Origin: Haliclona indistincta
Lineage: Eukaryota > Porifera > Demospongiae > Haplosclerida > Chalinidae
Direction: 5' to 3'
Length of the DNA: 64,000 nucleotides
Assembly (NCBI GenBank): GCA_964017065.1
Contig: OZ024788.1
Coordinates: 12,480,845-12,544,844 of the forward strand
Under the pieces are notes generated by a model that was given only the letters and a program-made list of their open reading frames with translations, was not told the origin of the DNA and did not search any database. The translations under genes were made by a program, and so were the position numbers. This document shows, in pieces, positions 10,010 to 22,181 of the stretch (position 1 is the stretch's first letter; every line of letters starts with the position of its first letter).

Positions 10010-12441
10010 TAGGGAGGCACGGTAGTGACTCCCTATGTAGGGATGAACTGGAAAACAAAATGGCGGCTACATACAATGTATTAGCGTTCAAACGCTGATA
10101 TTTCGCTTGATGATTAATTTTATACGTCCAATGACACCTAGATCAGCTCTCTGGCATTTTCCATCTTACAGTAGCAAGGATATTGCTCGAAATTGTTACT
10201 AAAGTGACGAACCTGGAAACAGTGAAAATCGAGTTTCGTCATCTTCGTTTTCTTCTTTTTTTTGTTTCTTTCTTCAGCGCACCTAGCGCTTTTAAGCGAG
10301 CAGTGCCGAGACCAAAACACCCATGAGCTGTCGTGAAATTCTCCTGGCAGGTGCCTTTTGAACTTTGTTTTAGCGAAACGGCGATATAAATTTCGCGATT
10401 TCTCAATCGTGATCCATTGTGAGCTAGGTGTTAGACACCATTATTGTGATTGCACAATATGCATGTGTCCAAGCTGTGGGTAACGCACGTGACCAAGCAC
10501 TAGCTTGAGTATCCCCACGCCGTATGGATCATGGAGAACACAGGTTTGCCCGGAATCTTCGAAGAACAAAGCTCGTGTAGGATCACCATTGTGCGCTTGC
10601 TAGATGTCACTAGAAACAATTGTGGGCGGGGCTGCAAGAATGCATAGATGAGCTGATATGAACAATTTTAGCTAAGAGTTTAAATTATTAATAATAAAGA
10701 AAAGCCAGCAACAACAGGCCAGGAAAACTAAACTAATGGTGGAAACAAAGACGGCTCAGTGCACGCATGATATTGAACTGCACTTAACTGAAAAAGAAAA
10801 AAGGACACAAACAACAAAATTAAAAAGATTTCTATCAAAATCAAAATTATGTCCCTAGGGATAAAGAAATCTACCACTTGTTCACAATGTAAACCAACAA
10901 GGAACAAGCATGGAATGGCAACACGATGATAATACACGAGCTTACTCGGTGAGTTGTTCTTTAAAGACTCCAGACGCCAATATGCACTCTCCATAGGACC
11001 ATACGGCGATACTCTACTTCTAGAATTTGTGTTGTTGGTCACGTGCGTATTGCATAATCACAATATGGCATCGAACACTTAGCTGACAACTGTTCGTGAT
11101 TGTGAACTAGTCAAATTTATATCGTCATTTCGTTAAAAACTATGTTCAAAAGGCCAGGAGAATTTCATGACTGTTTGTTGGTGTTTTGGTCTCGGCACTG
11201 CTCGCGTAAAGGTGCTAGGCGAGTTGAGGAAAGAAAGAAAGAAGAAGAAAACGAAGATGACGAAACTCGATTTTCACCGTGTCCAGGTTTTATCACTTTA
11301 GTGACCATTTCTAGCAATCTCCTTGCTACTGTAAGATGGGGCAACGCCAGAGAACAGATCTAAGTGTCTTTGGACGTATAAAATTCATCACCAGGCGAAA
11401 TATCTGAAATATCACCCCATCTCACAATAGCAAGGAGATTGCTCGAAATTGTTACTAAAGTGGCAAACCTGCAAATGGTGAAAATCGAGTTTCGTCATCT
11501 TTGTTTTCATCTTCTTTCTTCAGCACGCCTAGCGCCTTTATACGAGCAGTACCGAGACCAAAACACCCACGAACAGTCGTGAAATTCTCCTGCCAGGTGC
11601 CTTTTGAACTTTGTTTTTAGCGATACAGCGGTATACATTCCGCAATTTCTCAATCGTGAACATTATTGTGATTGTGCAATACGCAGCAGTGGCTAGCGCA
11701 CGTGACCAAGCGCTAGCATGAGTATCGCCGTGCTGTATGGATCATGGAGAATACATATTTGCTGAAGTCTTCAAAGAACTGTAAACTCGGGTAGTATCAC
11801 CGTTCTGCCCTTGCCGGATAACTATAACCGCTTTTAGGACTACAAAAAGTCGTATGCACTGCATGCATGCATAGGCGAGTTGATATGTACAGCATAACAA
11901 TTATTAGGAAACCCATCTAAAACAGGAAAACTAATGGTGGAAACAAAGAGGCTTATCTTGACAAAGAGGCTATGCATGATAAACAAAGAGGCTATGCATG
12001 ATCTTGAACTGCACTTTGCTGAAAAAGAAAAAAGGACACAAACAAGAAAATTAGAAAGATTTCTATCGAAATCAAAAGGATGTAGGGATGATGAAATCTA
12101 CCACTGGTTCATAACAAGGAACAAGCATGGAATGGTAACACGATTGACTTGCTAACAGACGATAGATCCCTACATCAGTGGCTGCTGTGGCTGACTATAG
12201 TTAGTTCAGTTATTTGCTGTTGACTGACACCTGATGTATGTTGAATTGAATTCAGCTTGTTACAAAAATATTGATCTTATGTACAGCCACTGATGTAGGG
12301 ATTATATGGTCTGTTAGCAAGTCAATTGTGTTATCATTCCGTACTTGTTCCTTGTTGGTTTACTTTATCGACCATGCAGTGGTAGATTTCTACATTCCTA
12401 CATCGTTTTGATTTCGATAAAAAATTTTAAATTTTATTTTG
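10010..12441. mobile_element. Cluster of three rearranged element F copies
   Basis: 10010-10930 is a plus-oriented F copy beginning TAGGGAGGCACGG after a TAT target word and ending inside the foldback module. About 10931-11403 is an inverted internal piece (same sequence as 6140-6640). About 11404-12441 is again plus-oriented and keeps the whole foldback module (12045-12441). The head-to-head arrangement suggests insertion of F into F followed by rearrangement. No coding capacity. Small frames overlapping the conserved AGAAGAAAACGAAGATGACG region are not conserved between copies. Confidence 0.65.
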
Positions 12442-12588
12442 GTTTACATTGTGGGCCATATGATGCAGCGACAGATTTCTTCATTGCTTACCTACCAGTA
12501 CAGTTTTGTATCCTGGTATGATTTAATTAACATGTGATGTTGGTCACACTGCACAAATAGTTTGCATTTGTACATCAATATTGATTAG

Positions 12589-13049
12589 GGGTTTTCATGG
12601 ATTGGAAGAGATGAAAAAGAAACTCGAAAAAATAACAAGCAGCAGTGATTACATAAAGGCATTAGCAGATGGTCACACTGAAGTCACAGAAGTATGTGTA
12701 GTAAAGGTAATGCAACTAACATGTAGCACTGAAATTAACAAACATGATTATCATACATACTTATAGCCTTTTGCTGAAGCAGCACGGAAAGGAGCAGAAA
12801 CAATATTTGAAACTCTGGAAGAGGAGTTTGAAGCAGCCAATATACCTCAACTTGAGGAAGGTTTTGACGAGGTATTATTATTATAATGTTTGATTAATTA
12901 CCTTCTTTCATAATATTTTTTGTAGGAAAAGAAATATGTTGCAAGAATTGAAGATGATATTGCTAAAATAGAACGGCTTATTGATGAGCTAAACAAAATG
13001 AAAGAAAATGCCAAAAGGGAATGTCCACAGAAAAGAAGTTTTGATGGAA
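12589..13049 (+). CDS. Three-exon fragment of an unknown host gene, acidic coiled-coil type
   Basis: Exons 12589-12706 (acceptor TGATTAG, donor AAAG|GTAATG), 12767-12871 (acceptor TTATAG, donor GAG|GTATTA) and 12926-13049 (acceptor TTTGTAG, donor GGAA|GTATGT) are all open and join in phase. The product is charged and helical: LEEMKKKLEKITSSSDY, then ETIFETLEEEFEAANIPQ, then IAKIERLIDELNKMKENA, which looks like a coiled coil. No domain family recognised. The first exon is entered in phase 2, so upstream exons are missing, perhaps replaced by the F cluster. It may be a truncated gene. Confidence 0.45.
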
Positions 13050-13245
13050 GTATGTGATAAGAATTCACATTTGTAGTTAGCAGCTTTAACATAACATTAA
13101 GTATGTAGTTAGCTTCAAAAACCAGCTTAGATACTATTAGTGTGATTCCCAGATTTATTTTTAGCATAATTAACCTATAATTTAAGTTTAGTTTGACACA
13201 AATAACATTATAATTATTTTATATTGAAACTGAGCTTATATGCAC

Positions 13246-13345
13246 TAGTTAAAGCACCGCTCCGAGTGCTCTACACAATATAACATAGTACGACCTGAGT
13301 GCTATTATATTGCACAGAGGACGAGAAGAGTGGTGCTTTAACTGG
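13246..13345. repeat. Hairpin repeat (family H)
   Basis: AGTTAAAGCACCGCTCCGAG at about 13248 faces its inverse ending GTGGTGCTTTAACT at 13343, with internal pairing of GAGTGCT-like words. The same hairpin plus the downstream phrase GTTTAGAGTGTGACCTTGTA recurs at 34490-34690. Here it lies directly upstream of a Crypton-like fragment. Confidence 0.6.
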
Positions 13346-13541
13346 TTTAGAGTGTGACCTTGTACAATTGTCATAAAGAACTTAGCTAGCAACTGCAGAC
13401 ATTCGAAGTTCACCTGTACGCCGCCATATTAATCTATGAATACGGAAAAATGTGCACGAGCACGAGGTGCATTGCAAAGGACCCCTTGGCTGAATTGTAT
13501 CAAGTGGAAGTAAAGCGCTGCTATTAGGCTGTAGAATGATA

Positions 13542-13800
13542 ATGGACTCTGAAAACCAGCCACCAATGAAAAAGAAGTGCCTTTCTCTACTTAAACCTCG
13601 TCGTTCTAGAGCATTAAAGGAATCCACCAATTGTTTTGCCAAACGAGTCGATGAAAGCATTTTAGAGAAATGCAGCTAGAGGAGTAGTTCCGCTCAAGAC
13701 CGAGCAAAGTACCCAGTGGCCAATGAGTAACTTTGAAAGTTGGCGTACATCTCTCGGGAATCTGGTTCCTCTTAGCATACTTCCAAGGAACAGATCCAGG
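13542..13800 (+). pseudogene. Crypton/KIAA1958-like N-terminal fragment, frameshifted
   Basis: From an ATG at 13542 a basic N-terminus (QPPMKKKCLSLLKPRRSRA) leads to FAKRVDESILEKC, then a TAG at 13677. In the next frame it continues as AARGVVPLKTEQSTQW and NFESWR. The pattern of a basic stretch followed by an NT--ST-WA--NF--W motif is the conserved N-terminal region shared by Crypton-derived tyrosine-recombinase genes such as KIAA1958, QRICH1 and ZMYM genes (family knowledge). The recombinase domain itself is not seen. A single frameshift makes this copy a pseudogene. A second fragment of the same type is at 22182. Confidence 0.5.
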
Positions 13801-13923
13801 CAGTGACCAGTAGTGTGAACATTGATGCAAAGCTGGATCAGAGATACGTAACCGCGATAAGAAACTCTATTTAAGCGAATGAAACAACCAGCTTTATGAA
13901 CGTGATACGTCTCACAAGTTAAA

Positions 13924-14940
13924 ATGTCTACTACACCGGTCACCATGAACTTATGCAGACGTCTTCAGCTATTGCTGGACATAGATGAGCTGAAGAGCGA
14001 CACCGCCTGTACGTGCCAAATAGTGGAAGCCATTAAACAGCTTCTTTGTCTGGATAGTGATAAAAAGTTCGAACTACAGCAACTAATCGAACGAATTAGG
14101 CAATCATGGGTGCAATTAAATGCTAGAGTCCGTGAAGCAAAGGCGGTCTGTCACGTCCAAGCTCGACTAACTCTACTGTAAATTTCATGAGTCTTCCGTA
14201 GGCGAAGGCTTTCGAATGTGTGCAGCAACTGAGCAGGCAATAGAAATCGAAGTGCCTGAAACATTGTGGCAGCTGCTACTGGAAAAAAAATTGCATCATT
14301 TTTGTCTACTACGTTCGGAACTGCAGCTGATACACAAACTGGCACAGATCAAGCTACTTCCCATACCTTAACAGATATTGAAGAGAACGCAGTACGATAT
14401 ATGGCTGGATACACTATCAGAAAACTGAGAGATAAACATGCATGACAAGCATCAGATGCATCAAAGGAGTGTGTGGCAGATCTTCAAGCAATGGCTGGAG
14501 CAATAAGGACAGTCACCACCGAGCAATCATCAAACAAGTGGACTAGTATGGTGAATTGTGGCGGACTATACTTTGTAAGCAATGTAGTATTTGACTTATT
14601 CGTCACAATCGAATCAATAGTCGACAGTTAACTTACACAAATACTGAAGGAAAGTGGAAAAGGCATTGAACAGGTCAAAAAAGAGAATTTGTCATGGATT
14701 TGTGAAGATGAGGAAGTGCAGAGTATATGGGATGATAATTTATAACTTCAAATACGATTGAAGAGGAGGAGATTCGTCAAAACTTACTTAGAGGAATAGC
14801 ACATATGTGGGTAACAACTAGGGGGCATAGTAAGACACATAAAATAAAAGATTATAAGATACACAAGAAAGAAAATGTGAAAGGCAAACGGTCACTTAGA
14901 AAAGAGCTAGAAAGACGAAGAGAAGAAGATGAACATTAAC
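13924..14940 (+). pseudogene. Decayed transposon-associated reading frame
   Basis: An 85-codon frame at 13924-14181 is followed by pieces in changing frames: ENAVRYMAGYTIRKLRDK (about 14375), then after a TGA SNKWTSMVNCGGLYFVSN (about 14530), WICEDEEVQ (about 14697) and IAHMWVTTRGHSKTHKIKDY (about 14795), ending in a lysine/arginine-rich tail before TAA near 14940. The RYMAGY-(V/I)-RKL phrase and the WVT-RG-S phrase are typical of uncharacterised transposase-like proteins of marine invertebrates; the exact superfamily is not certain. At least three stops or shifts break it. Confidence 0.45.
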
Positions 14941-14988
14941 ATGTTACAAAGTATTTATTGTATTTACCAATAATAATTTTTATTGTTA

Positions 14989-15580
14989 GGGCGGTGGGAT
15001 ACCGTTTTAATGAGATTCATGACTTTACAAATGGCTATTTCTTTTTTAGCCAAGTCTATCTGGAGTTGCAGTGTGCGCTTTGTTTGTCTATAGATAGGCA
15101 TCGATAATAGCAAGTTTCAGCCACGTAGTGTTCGCCATCACGGAACGACGAGCTCGCCATGGGAAGACTAAACACAATCAAGTTTTACAAATTTTATTTA
15201 GTTGTGTGAAAAGTACGAAGCTAAAACTGCTCCTGCAAGCTCATCTGCGTATGGATTTCGCCGAGCAATGCTCGTACGCGATACTGCAGCTACGCACTGC
15301 CAGACAGTACAGAGTATGCAGCTGCAGTATCGCGACGAGCATTGCTCGGCGAAATCCATACGCAGGCTCCTCCACGAATGGAAGATGAGCTTGCAGGAGC
15401 AGTTTTAGCTTCGTACTTTTCACACAACTGAAGAAAAATTGTAAAACTCGATTGTGTTTAGTCTTCACATGGCGAGCTCGTCGTTCCGTGATGGCTAACA
15501 CTACGTGGCTGAAACTTGCTACGTATTATCGATGCCTATCTGTAAAGTCATGAATCTCATTAAAACGGTATCCCGCCACC
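14989..15580. mobile_element. 592-bp foldback MITE, TTA target duplication
   Basis: Almost the whole element is one imperfect palindrome. Ends GGCGGTGGGATACCG and CGGTATCCCGCCACC are inverted, flanked by TTA at 14986-14988 and 15581-15583. The arms extend nearly to the centre at about 15310. TTA duplications and GGG-type ends fit PIF/Harbinger-related MITEs (inference). Open frames on both strands inside are mirror images of each other and not genes. It separates two decayed transposase pseudogenes. Confidence 0.8.
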
Positions 15581-15589
15581 TTAATGACA

Positions 15590-17990
15590 TTTTTTAAGAG
15601 GACGACTGAGATCCTCATTGTCAGTAGTCCACTGTAATTTTCGCTTACGCACATTCCCTCCTGAACCAATCGCCATACTTCTCTGTACTCTAATAGCTTG
15701 TGTACTATAGAGAAATGTACGTGAATTTGGGTTATCACTCCTGCCTCCTCTTAATCTCTCTGTCTAAAGAAGGATTCCAGAGGGTCTTGATTGAGACGTT
15801 CTGACAGGAGGAATAATCCTTCTCTCTGAGAAAGCAGGTACTTTGCCATTTCAACAAACGAATACACTAAAATTGAACAAAGGTACAGATAGCTTTCTCG
15901 TGCACTTTGAGGTACATGTATACCTGTCATTCGCAGTCCTTCCAAAGTTTCTCTACTTAGTAGTATTTTATTTTTCTCTTTGTTACTGAAGCATTTTCTA
16001 GCCACTGGAGTGCATACAGTAATATTAAGACATGATCTAATCACATACATCAAATCGCTTGTCATCCACACTTCTATAGGGGTCTAAGTCAGCCTTTTTG
16101 CATTTATTTCCTTCACTTGCTTTCCGTGTATTCAGGCAATCAAAGAATCGATCAAAAACATTGCAGAACTCAGCTGTTGCTTCATACTCATGAGTATAGT
16201 GTTTCCCAGCATCTAGAATGCTTTACTCACTGACGAACTCAGCACCTAGTAGAAATGCACATGCTCATACATACATGTACATCACATCCGATAAGTACCT
16301 GAGCAGCTAGATTCACTCTCATTTTGGAATACGAGGTCAAGTTCAAATGTTCATATGTAAGTCGACGACCTATGTACAGGCCGCTGTCTGTCTGGGTCTA
16401 CTCATTGAGCCTCGTGTTCTCAGATGCATGATCCCACAGGATGTGCTGATTGTTCTATATCACAAGTACAGTAAAATATGCATTGTAGTGCGGACCACTT
16501 ACCCACAAACACCTTACACCACCAAAAGCAGATGAGTACCAGCAATTCCTCGCTGTTTTCATCAGGTACGGAACATCAGATATGAAGTATAATTATGAAC
16601 CGCTCATGGCAATATCGGTTTATGGTCTTGTATGTGATTCCGTTCTCTATGTGCTGTTCTATACCAATTGATTTCAAACATTTTCTATTAGACTTTGCTC
16701 CATCACAAACGAAGACAACAACCTATTAAAATGCATAATCACATAATCATTAAGGTATGTCCGGACTCTGGTTTTTGAAAATGTGCTAATTTCACTCTTT
16801 GCACTTTAAACAATCATAACTTCTATATGCTATAAACAATTTCTTTCAAACTTTCGAAGCTAGTTCTACCTATGCACAACACTCTGGACTTCTTCCGTTA
16901 CTGAAGCAGCAACGACTGGAAACTGACTATACCAAGCATCGGACCACTATGAATTTATACCATACACAAATAGCACGAGAAGCTGTTGCTGAACTGAGCT
17001 CAAATGTTGTGGTAGTACAGAACACCAAGTACAAAAACATATCACTGGAGGCTGACTCTCTTGGGCAACGCCCAGAAGCTCTGCTGAGTCCCAGTCAAGA
17101 AATGGCAGTCCCTATCCTTGGTGCTCATACGTACACATCGTAGTCGGCCTCGAGATAAAATGATCATTTGGCATTGCTGGGTCTCCAGAGCTATTTCTAA
17201 CCTTTGCTTACACTCCAATCCTTAGTTGTGCCAGCCATAGCACCTGAGGCACAGCTCAGCGAGCGACTAAGCCGTATAACTTGGCTGAACTGTTGTTTCT
17301 GTGCACATAGCCAAAGCTAAGAATTTCATATTGACAGCTGTTCCAAAAATAGAAGCTCTGCCTTCTTCCTTTCTTCCTGAAGCAATCATATATAGCAATG
17401 TTCTTCCTTTGTGGTTTCAGCGGTTTGTTTTTCGACACATGCTCCAATTTCTATAGATCGGTATTCACTTCTCCCAAGTTCACAAAACCATGCAAAATTT
17501 TCCCTTTCTTGTCAAATACCAAGTCCTCTTGTATCTTCATTTCATCTGTAATGAGGACTACAAACCTATAATTATTGTGAATTCTGAGGTGAAGTACTGT
17601 TTATTTTTATTTTACACAGTACACATACAGTGAACAAGACCACCCTTGGGACCAAAATTTGTGGTCTTAATAGAGAGTGCCTATATAAAATCATGTATAA
17701 ACTGATCGAAATTGTGGCCATAATATAGAGGTGGTCTTATTAAGTGATCCTTAAGACAGGTTTCATGTTATTATGTACTGAATGTACCTTTGCCACTCTT
17801 CTAATTCATCGACTTTGGCCTCAGTTCTCAAAAACAGATCAACTTCGTGAGAAAATCCGGGCTTAGCCGAGACCCAATGGGTGTAGTCATTTAATGTCCA
17901 GCGAGTCGGTAAGTGAAGACCCGATTCTCTCAGAGCTTCATTATGCTGATGCCGACACACACGACAAGTTGAGGCACCATGTTATGAACA
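15590..17990 (-). pseudogene. P/THAP9-like transposase remnant
   Basis: Minus-strand pieces in order: 17960-17785 (LHLPTRWTLNDYTHWVSA...), 17560-17260 (VVLITDEMKIQEDLVFD..., HGFVNLGEVNTDL, then a stop), 16071-15751 (ending LLSERLNQDPLESFFRQR) and 15745-15590 (NVRKRKLQWTTDNEDLS... after a frame change). The DEM-containing block and the QDPLE-FF motif near the C-terminus are characteristic of P-element/THAP9-type transposases. Frameshifts and in-frame stops are present, and the part between 17250 and 16080 is not recognisable. The 592-bp MITE abuts its 3' end. Confidence 0.5.
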
Positions 17991-18109
17991 GTGGATGCCA
18001 ACGCATTCCTTTTGTACTTTACAGTTTCAGTTACCTACAAGTATTTGTGAATACGTAAATCCTGCTAAGTATTGATTATCTCTGGTATAGCTCAACTCAC
18101 TTACCACTT

Positions 18110-18342
18110 ACTGTTCTCTGCAAGAGAGCTGTTTTCTGACCGCCATCTTGCTAGTTAATGGACTTTTGTGATGTCACGAGTTGGTTATTAGTCAGCGATG
18201 AGTCATAACTATTAAACTGATTCAATGTATTTTGTATTAGTTATGACTTATCGCATGATAATGTTTATTATGGGTGACATCACATAAATCCATTAAACTA
18301 GCAAGATGGCGGTCAGAAAACATCTCTCTAGCAGAGAACAGT
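18110..18342. mobile_element. 233-bp inverted-repeat MITE
   Basis: ACTGTTCTCTGC at 18110 and GCAGAGAACAGT ending 18342 are inverted. The arms continue through CTGACCGCCATCTTGCTAGT and its complement. The interior is AT-rich and non-coding. No clear TSD. Confidence 0.7.
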
Positions 18343-18790
18343 CGCGTTTGTCGATGTGCGTATTTCTACAGACTCTGCGCAAGTTCTAAAGTAAAGATGA
18401 ATGTATTGGCAATGCAATTTCTTATTCTTGGACCTTAACTCCCAGAGAATCGGATTTCCCGTGCCTAAGCTTTTGGTCGGTCGAGGACGCTATTATTTGC
18501 TCCCTGACGCCGAACTAATGAAAGTTAAGGCAAAACACTCAGCCCACAGGTAGACGACCTGGGTGAGGGTTTTAATGCAGCGTTAAGAAATCTTAACTAC
18601 CAGTAATTCAAAGTTCTTTGCCTAACCTTGTCCTTCCAGTGGGTCCGATATCCCGCCATGTTGCGCCACGCCCATGTCACGTGAGTTGAAGCCTTATGAA
18701 TCAGGGTGTTCAGTAAGGATAGAGGATCATTATGATACATGCAACATGCCAGTAGGATCATTAGTTACTGAGATATGAAGCAAAATGTGC
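18343..18790. other. Non-coding stretch, nothing recognised
   Basis: No supported gene. Contains short GC-rich patches only. Confidence 0.4.
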
Positions 18791-19065
18791 AAAAACTATT
18801 TTTCTACTCTCTTCGTGTGGAACACTGTAGTTATTTACAACTGTCAACTACTCCATCGGACTGCGTCCTCCTAAACACAGATACCTCTAGTTATTTACAA
18901 CCGTCAATTACTCCATCGGACTGCATCCTCCTTCAAGCCGCTGATGTAGGGATACTTGGGACTTTTACATTTGCAAGCTTATCATTATTCCATCTTGTTC
19001 CTTTACTTTTGCAGGCATCATCCCATCTTGTTCCTTTCCTTTTTTAAGAGTCATCCCTACACTTT
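18791..19065. repeat. Partial copy of the R60 foldback element
   Basis: Two tandem units of about 60 bp (TAGTTATTTACAACTGTCAA...CTCCATCGGACTGCGTCCTC) at 18828-18935 are followed by the flanking arm CTGATGTAGGGATACTTGGG ... ATCCCTACACTTTTCAG. The complete element, with several more units and both arms, is at 38337-38910. Confidence 0.6.
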
Positions 19066-19890
19066 TCAGTTTTTTTATTAAAGCTTTTAATACGTTATTT
19101 TTTATTTCGTCCAACTATTTTTTTGCAGATTTCAACCAATTTATTGATACAAGTATTTAAAAAAATTTTCAAAAAATGATAGAGATGTAGGGTTGGTGAA
19201 GAAGTGTGAAAAAAGTATGGGTACAAGAATTGAAAGACGTAACAAAAGTAAAGGAACTAGAAAATACAGAATGAGCTGTGTTACGAGCCACACCTATTTG
19301 AGCCACACCCACACTGTAAAACACCCTACATCGGTGGCGTTAACCATGATCAATTGCAATTTTTTGAATTTTTTAATGTACATAAATGAGTTTTGTTGAG
19401 ATAATGCACAAGCCATGACTTACATTGTTGTACATTGTTATTAAATTTTTTAAGTGAAAATTAATTTTTTTTTGAAAATTCTTATGAATTAACAGATCAT
19501 ACAATTACATTGAGCTGTCGTGTAACAATTTGCTAATGTAGTATCAATGCAACTAGCCAAAGATTTTGCAGCAATATTTTAAAGCTAGGTAACTTAATGT
19601 CAGACTGTAATCTGTCACAGTACAATAATCTCTCAGTAAACAGGCAGCAAATAATAATCATAATAATAACGGTAATTAATAATCAAGTAAATCCTGGTCA
19701 AAAGTTAATTTTGTGCTGCTTTGGAATGTAAAATAGGCTTGAATTCAAGACGTCAAAATCACTCTCAGAGAGGGACTAAAATTAATTTATTTATGGGTAA
19801 TTCCAAAATTTGACAACTTAGCCCTAGAAACCCCGATATACATACACGTAGAAACAAAATTATTTGACATTAAAGTATGGTGCAAGTTAC
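19066..19890. other. AT-rich non-coding stretch
   Basis: No supported gene. Small frames at 19193-19399 have low-complexity composition. This may contain distal introns of the death-domain pseudogene that starts at 27353. Confidence 0.35.
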
Positions 19891-20688
19891 CTTGTCTCTC
19901 TGTTGTATGATGACTGGTAGCTCTGCCAGATGACTCTATGGTTACAAATGAAAAACAAAATTATAAATAATCAAAAATTAATAGGCTTATATCTAATTCT
20001 ACTGTACCCACGAGACAATAAAGCAGGCCACTGCACTTGGTAAAAATTTTACGCTTACTGTTATTTCGCGTTTGTTCGAACAGCGTGGAATTTTCCGTGG
20101 TCGCGTTGTTGGCTAAGTGTGCTGGTTATTCGAATTTTGACATCACTGAAGCAGAAGCTGGCCAACTATTTCGTGGTGTTATCTGGTGGTGTTATCTATA
20201 AAATAAAAAGGAAATGTTGCTCTCTACTCGACGACGGAAAATTCCACGCTGTTCGAACAAATGTGAAATCAACAGTAGCAAGCTAAGCTATATTTATAGT
20301 TATGTCTTCTTACCGGCAGCTGGGGCTTTGCTGCTACTGGTAGTAGAGTGTGATGGATTGTTGGATGCTTTCTCTTTCATCCATTTTCTTAAGGCAGAAA
20401 TGGTTTCTTGCTCACCGACTGTCTCAAGAGCAATAATAATGGTATCCCATGTATACGGTGGTTTCTGCTCCTTCTTCCATTGATCGAATACTTTAATGTA
20501 GAGTCGCTGGTGATCTCTGTTCTGTTGCTCGAATGCATCCAGCATTGATACATCGATTTTCAGCTGAATGCCTACTTCAAACCACTTGGTTGGTGTCTTT
20601 CTAGCAACGTGAATCGTCAGGTCAGCCATAGTAGAAGGCTGAGAAAAAACCACTGCAGAGTCTCCTGTATAACAACAATAAGTAATAG

Positions 20689-20844
20689 TTAACGTATGGT
20701 TCCGAGTGCATTATCGGATTTATCCGCACGAGCTTCCGGTCGAGTAGGTAAAAATAGCGCACGAGGGCGGAGCCCGAGTGCGCTATTTTTAGCTACGAGA
20801 CCGGAAGCGAGTGTGGATAAATCCGATAATGCACCATACGTTAA
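20689..20844. repeat. Hairpin MITE in the expanded intron
   Basis: TTAACGTATGGT at 20689 is mirrored by ACCATACGTTAA ending 20844, with GTGCATTATCGGATTTATCC and its complement further inside and a GCGCACGAGGGCGG loop. The whole stem is about 70 bp. Non-coding. Confidence 0.7.
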
Positions 20845-20944
20845 TTGTTTTATTGTGCCTTTCTGTTTAGATCAATGCGCATGCGCGAATCCCATGTGTT
20901 CTGAGTTCCCATGTGAACTCAGGTCACAAAATGCTGGACTATCA

Positions 20945-22168
20945 GTGCTTGGTACATTTGTCGGTGGAGCAGCTCATGCTGACGATCTTAGAACCATTGC
21001 CACTACCAAGAATACCATTGCCACCCAAGTCAACATCATTGATAATTTTACATCAAAGCACAGTCTCAGATTGAATCAAGCTAAGACTGAAATTGTTAAA
21101 ATCACCTTACAACCCAATCAATTTGAGAAGGTTGCTATCAACCATCTGAATACCATAACCACCTTACCAGCAGCCAAATGCTTGGGTGTTTGGTGGTCGC
21201 ACAACCTATCAGCACTTAGATCAGTTCAGGAGAATATCATCAAAGCACGGAAGGCATTTTTTGCCTTCGGGAGTATCCAAGCTTTCCAGGGGAATCTCAA
21301 TCCACTGTCTGCCATCAGTGTCTTTGAATCCTGTGTGCTCCCCATCCTTCTTTATGGATGCGAAACATGGTTACTGGACTCTTCCACCATTCAGCTACTA
21401 GAGCGTTTTCAACTGAAATTGGGAGGAGAATTTTAAAACTGCCTAAATGGTTTTCTGGCACAGTGATCAGGATATGCCTCTCCCTGCCCTCAATCATGTA
21501 TCGCATTTTTGCGCAAGATCAAATACCTATCCAAATTATTGGTTGGTGACAGCAAATCAATCAGCTCAAGAGTGTTTGTCTCTGCCACTATTGCCAACCC
21601 TGTCGATGTTTCTTTAATACAGCGGTGCAAGATGCTAGAATCTATCATCGGGGTTTCACTTGTAAATCAATGTCTACACTCACCTGATGACGCTCTTGCT
21701 CTAATATCCACAAGTAAGGCTGACATTCTTCGTCAAGATGAATGTAACCTGATGTTGAATGCACATGCAGTTAATCACCCAGCAAACCTGGTTGCTCGTA
21801 TTGCTGACTCTGTCTCCTGGCGTAAACTCTGGGATACAGCGCTCGATCGTGGCCCTAGAGGCACAGAACAGCTACAAAGAATTATATATCACTTAGCTCG
21901 GCCCACATATGCCAACTTCTGCTGCAATCTATGTGGCCATCCGGTAGACTCGTCGTGGTTGTCTCATCTTTGCTCAGAGCATCCAGTCACCGTCGATTCT
22001 AACTCCATAAACTTGGGTGTCGAGGATATACTCGGACTACTCGTTAGTGAGAGCAATGACTTATTTAAGATTACATTTCCATAACTCTGTTTTATAATAA
22101 AATTATTCTGTACTATGCTTATACCCTCTGGGTCCTGCAATAAAAACCTTTGAACCTTTGAACCTTTG
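20945..22168 (+). mobile_element. LINE fragment A (3' end of a non-LTR retrotransposon)
   Basis: Plus-strand coding remnants: a reverse transcriptase motif region with HADDLRTIA (20975), SLRLNQAKTEIVKI, KCLGVWWSHNL and VLPILLYGCETWLLD, typical of non-LTR RT and its thumb. After frame changes near 21436-21509 a C-terminal part ends at 22084 and includes a cysteine/histidine cluster (CCNLCGHPVDSSWLSHLCSEH). The 3' tail is a short (CCTTTGAA)n repeat at about 22146-22168, as expected for a LINE 3' terminus. 5'-truncated and frameshifted, so inactive. Confidence 0.8.
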
Positions 22169-22181
22169 TGTTCGTTTCAAG

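Noticed and set aside
15128..15501. Similar small proteins on both strands
   Set aside because: Both strands give the same peptide because the DNA is a palindrome (592-bp foldback).
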